From Candidatus Methanorudis spinitermitis (GTDB lineage Archaea; Methanobacteriota; Methanobacteria; Methanobacteriales; Methanobacteriaceae), in NCBI GenBank assembly GCA_031286225.1, contig JAITUQ010000039.1, positions 1 through 64,000 of the forward strand: DNA of 64,000 nt, written 5' to 3'. Positions within the stretch are counted from its first letter, which is position 1, and each line of letters starts with the position of its first letter. Both the position numbers and the translations under genes were made by a program. Of this stretch, positions 57,928 through 64,000 are shown piece by piece. The notes below the pieces were generated by a model. That model saw only the letters and a list, made by a program, of their open reading frames with translations, was not told the DNA's origin and did no database searches.

Positions 57928-59097
57928 ATGGATCAAATCAATCAGCTTTTAAAGCTATTGGAAAATGCAGAATCTATTGAAATCGATGATTTTAGGATGG
58001 ATTTTGAAGAATTAGAAATAAATTTAGCTCCAGCTATTGCTCGAACAATTCAACAAACTGTAGCTAAACAAGAAGACATGAAAAAATCAATGGAAAAAAC
58101 TTTGCTAAAAGCAGGAGAATTTAAATTACCAATTAAAGAATATTCTGGAAATATTGCTCAAGTTCAACTTGGGGATAAAAGTAGAAAACCAGTTTATCTT
58201 GGTGGACAAACTGCACTTTATAGATTTGAAGAACCACAACCTAATCCTCCAGTTGTAACTTTTGATGTTTTTGATATTCCAATGCCAGGACTTCCTAGAC
58301 CTATAAGAGAACATTTTTCTGATGTTATGGATTCTCCTGGAGAATGGGCTAAAAAAGCAGTTAAAGATTATGGGGCAAATATGGTTACAGTTCATTTAAT
58401 TGGAACTGGACCAAAAGTTATGGATAAAAGTCCTAGAGAAGGTGCTCAAGCTATAGAAGAGGTACTTCAAGCTGTAGATGTCCCTCTTGCTATTGGAGGT
58501 TCAGGTGATCCAGCTAAAGATCCACTTGTATTAGAAGCAGCAGCTGAAGCAGCTGAAGGGGAAAGATGTTTACTTGCTTCAGCAAGTATGGAATTAGACT
58601 ATCATAAAATAGCTAAAGCAGCAGTTGATTATGGTCACGCCGTTCTTTCATGGGCTATTACTGATCTTAATATGCAAAAATCACTTAACCGATACCTGAT
58701 GAAAGATGGGTTAAAAAAAGAAGATATTGTTATGGATCCAACTACTTGTGCTCTTGGTTATGGAATTGAATTTTCAATTGATGTTATAACAAGAACAAGA
58801 CTTAGTGGCCTTAAAGGAGATCCTGAATTGCAAATGCCAATGTCTTCTGGCACAACTAATGCATGGGGCTCAAGAGAAGCTTGGATGAAGAAAGATGAAT
58901 GGGGACCAACCGATTATAGAGGACCTTTATGGGAGATTTTCACAGGTCTTACATTAATGTTAAATGGTGTAGATATTTTTATGATGCTTCACCCAGATTC
59001 AGTACGAATTCTTAGAGAAATTGGTGAAACATTTACTAAAAATTATTTATCCGAGCCATGTCCTGAAATTGAAAATTGGATAACTGAGTTAGAATAA
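57928..59097 (+). CDS. cdhD: CO dehydrogenase/acetyl-CoA synthase complex, delta subunit (small corrinoid/Fe-S protein subunit)
   Basis: CdhD forms, with CdhE, the corrinoid/iron-sulfur protein that carries the methyl group to CdhC. Seen: a helical N-terminal segment with LLKLLENAESIEIDDFRMDFE, GGQTALYRFEEPQPNPPVVTF, a TIM-barrel region with AVDVPLAIGGSGDPAKDPLV, MDPTTCALGYGIEFSIDVITR and PMSSGTTNAWGSREAW. The length of about 389 is normal. The start is ATG 57928, with GTGGAT 3 nt upstream; the preceding TTG 57925 is less likely. cdhE follows 17 bp later. Confidence 0.93.
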   Translation: MDQINQLLKLLENAESIEIDDFRMDFEELEINLAPAIARTIQQTVAKQEDMKKSMEKTLLKAGEFKLPIKEYSGNIAQVQLGDKSRKPVYLGGQTALYRFEEPQPNPPVVTFDVFDIPMPGLPRPIREHFSDVMDSPGEWAKKAVKDYGANMVTVHLIGTGPKVMDKSPREGAQAIEEVLQAVDVPLAIGGSGDPAKDPLVLEAAAEAAEGERCLLASASMELDYHKIAKAAVDYGHAVLSWAITDLNMQKSLNRYLMKDGLKKEDIVMDPTTCALGYGIEFSIDVITRTRLSGLKGDPELQMPMSSGTTNAWGSREAWMKKDEWGPTDYRGPLWEIFTGLTLMLNGVDIFMMLHPDSVRILREIGETFTKNYLSEPCPEIENWITELE

Positions 59098-59114
59098 TTG
59101 TAGGAGTTTTTATC

Positions 59115-60491
59115 ATGGTTAAAGTTACTGCAATGGATGTTTATAAGTTACTGCCTCAAACAAACTGTGAAAAGTGTGGAGAAGCAAGTTGCATGGCTTT
59201 TGCAACAAAATTATCAGAAAAAGAGGTGGATCTTTCTTTATGCACTGAATTATCTGATGAAAAATTCAAAAAGCTAGATGATTTACTTGCCCCAGCAGTT
59301 AAAGAAATTATCATTGGAAAAAATGATAAATCTTGTATTATTGGTGGAGATGAAGTTCTTTATAGGTATGAAGAATCCTATTATAACCAGACAATTATAG
59401 CTATTGATGTTCCAGATGATTTAGACCAATCTGATTTTGATGATCGAGTTAAAAAAATTGAAAATATTGGGTTTGAAAGAACTGGTGAGGTTTTAACTCT
59501 GGACGCCATAGCTTTAAGAAATAAATCTCAAAACCCAGAAAAGTTTGCAAAATGTGCAAAAAAACTAAAATCATCTAAATATCCAGTTTTTTTACTTACA
59601 TTCGATACATTAGCTATGGAGGCAGCACTTAAAGAAATTGGAGATGAACGTCCACTTATCTATGCAGCTTGTGAGGATAATATCTATGAAATGGGAAATT
59701 TAGCTATTAAATATCAATGTCCTATTACAGTCTCATCACCAAATGATTTAGAAAAAATGAAAGATATGGTTTTTACTCTTAAATCATTAGGTGTGGAAGA
59801 TATTGTAATGGATCCTGGAACACTTGCAGGAGAGGCTATTGGAGATACTTTAGATAATTTTGTAATGAGTAGACGATTAGCTATTGAGGAGAAGGATGAA
59901 AACTTTAGATATCCTATTTTAGGGATTCCTACACTGGTTAGATTGAACAATGAAGATGATGAAATTAAAAAAAGTATCATGGAAGCTACATTAGCTTCAA
60001 CGTTAATTAATAAATATGCTGATATTATTATACTCAAAGGAACTGAAATTTGGGAACTTATTCCAATCCTTACTCTTAGACAAAGTGTTTACACTGATCC
60101 AAGAAGACCACAATCTGTTGATCCAGGTATTTATGAATTTGGTGAGGTTGATAAACATTCTCCAGTTATACTCACCACAAACTTCTCATTAACCTTTTAT
60201 ACAGTTGAAGGAGATCTTAAATCTGGAAATGCTACTTGTTACTTACTAGTTCTTGATACAGTTGGAAGAGCAGTAGATGTAGCTATTGCTGGAGGTCAAT
60301 TTGATGGTAAAGCAGTAGCTGATCTTATTAAAGATACTGGAATTGAAAATAATATTAATACAAGAAAAATGGTTATTCCAGGGTTGGCGGCTCCTTTAAG
60401 TGGTGAAATTGAAGATGAAACTGGTTGGAATGTAATGGTTGGTCCAAGAGATTCTTCAGCAGCTGCAGAATTCATAGCTGAAAAATTTTAG
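59115..60491 (+). CDS. cdhE: CO dehydrogenase/acetyl-CoA synthase complex, gamma subunit (large corrinoid/Fe-S protein subunit)
   Basis: CdhE holds the cobamide and a [4Fe-4S] cluster. Seen: the N-terminal Fe-S motif C18-x2-C21-x4-C26-x16-C43, IIGGDEVLYRYEESYYNQT, a TIM-barrel core with VMDPGTLAGEAIGDTLDNF, GEVDKHSPVILTTNFSLTFY and the C-terminal corrinoid-binding part ending AAPLSGEIEDETGWNVMVGP. The length of 458 is standard. AGGAG lies 8 nt before the ATG. Methyl transfer from tetrahydromethanopterin to this cobamide depends on Cob synthesis genes such as cobY. Confidence 0.94.
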   Translation: MVKVTAMDVYKLLPQTNCEKCGEASCMAFATKLSEKEVDLSLCTELSDEKFKKLDDLLAPAVKEIIIGKNDKSCIIGGDEVLYRYEESYYNQTIIAIDVPDDLDQSDFDDRVKKIENIGFERTGEVLTLDAIALRNKSQNPEKFAKCAKKLKSSKYPVFLLTFDTLAMEAALKEIGDERPLIYAACEDNIYEMGNLAIKYQCPITVSSPNDLEKMKDMVFTLKSLGVEDIVMDPGTLAGEAIGDTLDNFVMSRRLAIEEKDENFRYPILGIPTLVRLNNEDDEIKKSIMEATLASTLINKYADIIILKGTEIWELIPILTLRQSVYTDPRRPQSVDPGIYEFGEVDKHSPVILTTNFSLTFYTVEGDLKSGNATCYLLVLDTVGRAVDVAIAGGQFDGKAVADLIKDTGIENNINTRKMVIPGLAAPLSGEIEDETGWNVMVGPRDSSAAAEFIAEKF

Positions 60492-60645
60492 CTATTGAGA
60501 AGCCGAATTATTTTAACTTTTTATTAGCTAAATTTTAGCTCTTTTGGGACTGAAATTTTATTATTAATTAGTAAAATTATTATTAATTAGTAAAATTTTA
60601 GCTTTATAAAAAATATTTTATTAGTATCTTATCCTAGGTGATAAA

Positions 60646-61113
60646 ATGAAGACACTTATGGTTACAGACTCTCAAATGTGTACTGGGTGTGAAGCATGTA
60701 TAAATGCTTGTGAAAAAGAACATGGAACTGCTAGAGCAAAAAAAACAGAAACTATTCCCATATTTTGTATGCATTGTCATCCAGATAAAGCACCATGTGT
60801 TAAAATTTGTCCAGCAGGAGCTATTGAAGACATGGACGGTATTTTAAAAGTTAATGAAAATGATTGTCTTTTATGTAGGCTATGTATAATAGCTTGCCCA
60901 ATTGGAATAATGGCTTTTGACAAGGAAAAAAAGTCTGCTGAGAAATGTACACTTTGTTTAGAGTCTGATAGAATTATTCCAGCTTGTGTTGAAGCATGTA
61001 AAGATAGTGTTTTAAATGTTTTTTCTATTGAAGATTTACAAAAACTGAAAAATGACCATGATTTAATTTTTCAATTAGAAGAAGCTATTAAAGCATTTAA
61101 AACTGGGAATTAG
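60646..61113 (+). CDS. CooF-like ferredoxin with four [4Fe-4S] motifs
   Basis: The 155-residue electron carrier has four cysteine sets: CTGCEACINACEKEH (near 12-26), CMHCHPDKAPCVKICPAGAI, CLLCRLCIIACPIG and CTLCLESDRIIPACVEACK. This is the pattern of the HycB/CooF/DMSO-reductase-B family. Known members link CO dehydrogenase to other redox partners. Its position after cdhE, same strand, suggests that it carries electrons to or from CODH/ACS, possibly from HdrA or hydrogenases. GGTGAT lies 3 nt before the ATG. Confidence 0.85.
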   Translation: MKTLMVTDSQMCTGCEACINACEKEHGTARAKKTETIPIFCMHCHPDKAPCVKICPAGAIEDMDGILKVNENDCLLCRLCIIACPIGIMAFDKEKKSAEKCTLCLESDRIIPACVEACKDSVLNVFSIEDLQKLKNDHDLIFQLEEAIKAFKTGN

Positions 61114-61380
61114 TTATTATTTTATTATTATTCCCACACTTAATTATTTCAGCTTTTTTTATTTTTATTATTATTTTTTATAAAAATTACTATTTTTATT
61201 TTGATAAAATTTTTAATAAACAATCTTTTTTAAAATTATTATAATTTATATTCCATAATTTATATTTAATTATTAAATCAATAAATGATTTTAATAATAT
61301 ATTTTTAATTATAACTTTATTTAAAATATTATAATTAAAAATAAAATAATATTTTAGAATTAAATTATTTTAAAATTTAG
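61114..61380. other. AT-rich gap after the ferredoxin gene
   Basis: No frame is supported. T-runs at 61150-61170 could terminate the cdh transcript. Confidence 0.35.
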
Positions 61381-61636
61381 AAAAACAAGGATTTTGCAGA
61401 GCTTAAGAACTTTTCCAAAAGTATTATTGATAAAGAAGGGTATATTCTATTATCTTTTTTTGCTGTTGTAATTGTTTCAAAAGAAATGACAGCTATTGAA
61501 GCTTGGACAGAGTTTTTACAAAGACATACCAGAAAGTGAACACATACATAATGAATAACATGGAATATACTTCGAATTTCACAACGAAAAAGGAAATTTT
61601 GAACTTTGGACACAAATAAAATCAATAGACAAATAA
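61381..61636 (+). pseudogene. Broken GyrI-like gene
   Basis: An open but start-less frame reads KNKDFAELKNFSKSIIDKEG and then, in the same frame, TAIEAWTEF, matching the paralogue at 28186 (AVEAWTEFF). A one-base shift near 61520 moves the match into the next frame (KDIPESEHIHNE), where a TAA (61556-61558) interrupts it before HGIYFEFHNEKGNFELWTQIK, matching NLYFEYFSENVDGDYELWAPV. The 5' half and start are missing. It is a decayed GyrI-like gene with one frameshift and one in-frame stop. Confidence 0.75.
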
Positions 61637-61875
61637 TTAGGTTTTCATAAGTTTTAATAATTTCACTTTTTAAAAGGATATTTTACTGTATTGCTCATCG
61701 TTTCTTTTTTTGAAATACTTTTTATTGAATATGTTTAAATATAATTGATTTTAATCTAATAGTGTAATAATTCTGTTTTCAAGAAAAATTTTTATAGCTA
61801 TTTTTACCAGAATATTAATTAAAGATGATATTTATGGGAAAAATCATAAAAAAATTATTATGGAGTGTGTAAATT

Positions 61876-62553
61876 ATGAAGGCAATTAAAAAGCTATTTG
61901 TAATACTAATAGTATCCGTGGTCATGATTTCTATGGTGGCAACTACAGTTTCTGCTGTAAATGTACCAAAAAATGAAAAAAAAGACACAGGAATCACTAT
62001 TGAGTCTAAATCAAAAACAATTAGCTATAAAATCACATGGAATGCTAATGGTGGAAAAATAGGGAATAAAAATATAATAACAACTACTGTTAAAAAAGGT
62101 TCCAAATTAAAACCAGTTACTACACCAAAAAGGAGTGGTTACATATTTTTAGGATGGTATACTAAGAAAAGCGCTGGGAAAAAAATAAGTGCAAACACCA
62201 AACCTACAAAAAGTACTACTTACTATGCCCAGTGGAGATTAAAACTAGTGGGAACTTGGAAAGATTCTTCTAATACTTTTATTTTTACTAATAACGGGAA
62301 ATTTAGATATACTCAGAGTAGTGGTTCCAAATCTTTAGTGACAGAAGGTAAATATAAAGTTAATGGTGGAAAAATATATTTCACAAAAATTATCTCTGAA
62401 CCTGGAAAAGCTAAGGAACAACCTCGAAAGGATACAGTATTTGAACACAAGTTTGTCAAGGACAGTGGAGGAGAATACCTTCTCATACCAACAGTATTTA
62501 ATGATATGCCTTATGTGGATATTAGCTATGGTACTGGACTTAGAAAAGGTTGA
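61876..62553 (+). CDS. Secreted protein with InlB-type B-repeat
   Basis: The 225-residue exported protein has a signal segment (FVILIVSVVMISMVATTVSA), then a single InlB B-repeat (about residues 51-118) with ITWNANGGKIGNK, YIFLGWYTKKSAGKKI and TTYYAQW. A C-terminal 100-residue beta-rich domain (LVGTWKDSSNTFIFTNNGKF; lipocalin-like) follows. Known: B-repeats occur in surface proteins of bacteria and gut methanogens and are thought to aid contact. There is no membrane anchor at the end, so it is probably released or wall-bound. GGAG lies about 11 nt before the ATG. Confidence 0.8.
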   Translation: MKAIKKLFVILIVSVVMISMVATTVSAVNVPKNEKKDTGITIESKSKTISYKITWNANGGKIGNKNIITTTVKKGSKLKPVTTPKRSGYIFLGWYTKKSAGKKISANTKPTKSTTYYAQWRLKLVGTWKDSSNTFIFTNNGKFRYTQSSGSKSLVTEGKYKVNGGKIYFTKIISEPGKAKEQPRKDTVFEHKFVKDSGGEYLLIPTVFNDMPYVDISYGTGLRKG

Positions 62554-62742
62554 CCATCTTTTGTAATGAGAAAAAATAATTTGAATTATTTTTAATTTTT
62601 TTTAATCCTTTTAAATCATTAATTCATGATTTTAATATTTTTTTTTAACTTTTAATTCCTTTAAGTCATGATTTTAATACTTTTTTAAAATATTCTTTTT
62701 TATATCTTATTTTTCTTTATTTATTTTTTTTAATTATTTTAA
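62554..62742. other. T-rich convergent gap
   Basis: Poly-T tracts and CATTAATTCATGATTTTAATA-like repeats occupy the gap between convergent genes. Bidirectional termination is likely. Confidence 0.4.
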
Positions 62743-63219
62743 TTATCTTATTACTTTTTCTTTTTCAATTTTTATTCCTTCATTTTTAAGCATTTCTTTT
62801 TTCATATCCAAACCACCACGAAAACCAGTTAATTTCATGTTTGATCCAATTACTCTATGGCATGGAACAATAATAGCTATGGGATTTTTATTAAGTGCAT
62901 TTCCAACAGCTCTATACCCTTTAGTTCCAATAGCTTCTCCAATTTCTTTATAACTTTTTACTTCTCCTTTGGAAATCTTCATAGTTTCAATGTAGACTTT
63001 TTTTTCAAAATCTGTTATATTTAGCATGTTTAAATCAATATATTTTGAGAAATCTATGTTTTTTCCTCTAAAAGAATCTTTCAACAGCATTCCTATATTT
63101 TCACACCTAATCAATCCTTCTTTTTTTAGTTTTTCTTTTTTTTCTAAAAATATATCCTCTTTTCCTAAAAAAACTTTCATAACCTTATTATCTTTACAGT
63201 AAGCTGTGATTCCATCCAT
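62743..63219 (-). CDS. ogt: Methylated-DNA--protein-cysteine methyltransferase
   Basis: A suicide repair protein that removes methyl groups from O6-methylguanine in DNA. Seen: the C-terminal domain VYIETMKISKGEVKSYKEIGEAIG (DNA-binding helix-turn-helix, with arginine finger in GYRAVGNALNKNP) and the active-site motif IVPCHRVIGSN (Cys near 119) followed by GFRGGLDMKKEML. The N-terminal domain is short and divergent. The length of 158 is normal. The start is ATG 63219. It stands alone. Confidence 0.92.
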   Translation of the reverse strand: MDGITAYCKDNKVMKVFLGKEDIFLEKKEKLKKEGLIRCENIGMLLKDSFRGKNIDFSKYIDLNMLNITDFEKKVYIETMKISKGEVKSYKEIGEAIGTKGYRAVGNALNKNPIAIIVPCHRVIGSNMKLTGFRGGLDMKKEMLKNEGIKIEKEKVIR

Positions 63220-63561
63220 AGTAATCTCTTTGTTTTTTTAAATAATATTATTAATATTAACTATAGCTTTTTGCTAATAATATTTATTTTCATTCAGTCT
63301 ATCAACTTTTAATATATTGTATTTTACTTTTTCATCTTAAATCAAATTGAATATTAAATAACTCATTTTCATGATTTTATTCTTATTTATTTTTATAATT
63401 TTACTTTTTTTTTAAAAAATTTTTTTATATAGTTTTTATAGCTATTTACATGAAAAAATAATAATGTTGTTTATAGCTAAAATTGTTTTTTAAAATAATT
63501 GTTTTATATTATCAGAATGATATAGGGGTTAATGTTTTTATATAGGATAAAAAAATAACTA

Positions 63562-64000
63562 CTAAAGTTTAATGCTTTTTTTAAATCTAAAAATATTAGC
63601 TAAGTATACTAAAAACCCAAGTATAAAGTAAACAATAACATTTATGTCTAATATTCCTGTTTCAATACCTAAAATTGTGTAAGTTAAAAGAATAGCATAA
63701 ATGGCGATATAAAATGAATCTTTTGTTTTTTGAAGAATTTTATATCCTAGCCCTAAGATAAAGCCAAGAAGGCCCATTCCAATAGCTACTCCAAAACGAC
63801 CAAAATCAACTATCATCGGTCCTATGAGGGTTGGGGTAACTGTTACTTCTGATCTCCAAGCTATCAATTTTCCAATTGCCATTCTTGGACCTAATTCACT
63901 TCCAGGAATCGAACTAAGAGTTAATAATCCATGTTTAAGTCCAAAATCTCCAGAAATATAATTCAATAGATTTAAAACATGTAAAGTAAAATCAGCTCTA
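63562..64000 (-). CDS. Polysaccharide (oligosaccharide repeat unit) polymerase-like membrane protein, 3' part
   Basis: The C-terminal ~146 residues of a multi-helix membrane protein; the frame is open to the window's right edge, so the start lies outside. Seen: a periplasmic loop GLLTLSSIPGSELGPRMAIG, then VTPTLIGPMIVDFGRFGVAIG and four to five C-terminal helices. This resembles the tail of Wzy-like oligosaccharide repeat unit polymerases found in Methanobrevibacter surface polysaccharide loci. Identification is moderate because only the end is visible. Confidence 0.55.
   Translation of the reverse strand, partial: RADFTLHVLNLLNYISGDFGLKHGLLTLSSIPGSELGPRMAIGKLIAWRSEVTVTPTLIGPMIVDFGRFGVAIGMGLLGFILGLGYKILQKTKDSFYIAIYAILLTYTILGIETGILDINVIVYFILGFLVYLANIFRFKKSIKL

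Noticed and set aside
61377-61625. 82-codon minus-strand frame over the broken GyrI-like gene
   Set aside because: The plus-strand text matches a known family across a frameshift, so the minus frame is accidental.
62363-62566. Out-of-frame ORF inside the InlB-repeat gene
   Set aside because: Fully contained in a better-supported gene with signal peptide and B-repeat.

Overview
The window looks like chromosomal DNA of a very AT-rich hydrogenotrophic methanogen of the Methanobacteriales, most likely Methanobrevibacter. The evidence is a methanogenesis-marker protein, heterodisulfide reductase genes, methanofuran and cobamide genes, archaeal information-processing proteins (ABCE1, RadB, Pth2, EF-1beta), pseudomurein-type surface 'adhesin-like' proteins and a full archaeal CO dehydrogenase/acetyl-CoA synthase (CODH/ACS) cluster. 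The CODH/ACS cluster argues for a lineage able to make acetyl-CoA from CO2. The species is an inference. No tRNA, rRNA, CRISPR array or prophage was recognised.

Layout. 0.4-8.1 kb: methanogenesis marker 14, CobY, a PRC-barrel protein, then a divergent hdrC-hdrB-hdrA set on the minus strand whose HdrA carries a fused MvhD-like domain without cysteines. 8.1-14 kb: a 125-bp tandem promoter repeat and two large beta-helix surface proteins with a common C-terminal anchor. 14-17.4 kb: SufBC, a DUF357 protein and a CDP-alcohol phosphatidyltransferase (minus strand). 18-25 kb: a membrane protein, Sua5, RadB, an aminotransferase and a secreted CARDB/beta-helix protein, separated by repeat-filled gaps. 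25.5-32.3 kb: ABCE1, Pth2, a GyrI-like protein, MfnE (ATT start), a zinc-ribbon protein, EF-1beta and a TctA-like membrane protein. 33-41.4 kb: three paralogous proteins, each with three GyrI-like ligand-binding domains, with a MATE efflux pump between the first two copies and an inverted repeat around pump plus second copy. 41.4-45.8 kb: a methyltransferase and a TadA/TadC-like pilus or secretion pair, all with Asn-rich inserts. 46.1-48.3 kb: a MITE-like element, a palindrome array and a CbiM-N-Q metal transporter with no ATPase gene beside it. 49-50 kb: a TPR protein and a DUF2262-like protein. 50.7-61.1 kb: cdhA-VOC-cdhB-VOC-cdhC-cooC-cdhD-cdhE-ferredoxin. 61.4-64 kb: a broken GyrI-like gene, a secreted InlB-repeat protein, Ogt and the end of a polysaccharide polymerase.

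How the parts fit. HdrABC, CODH/ACS with CooC and ferredoxin, CobY and the metal transporter all serve energy metabolism and carbon fixation: the corrinoid/Fe-S protein CdhDE needs a cobamide, and CODH, ACS, hydrogenases and methyl-CoM reductase need nickel. The GyrI-MATE region looks like a lineage-specific chemical sensing or sequestration and efflux locus, and is the best candidate for an undescribed system. Surface proteins and pilus genes fit a gut- or biofilm-associated life.

Sequence-wide signals. Start sites use two Shine-Dalgarno styles (GGTGAT plus 3 nt, and GGAGG plus about 7 nt). Three genes appear to start at ATT. The palindromic word TAGCTA is strongly over-represented. Most intergenic gaps contain degenerate tandem repeats.
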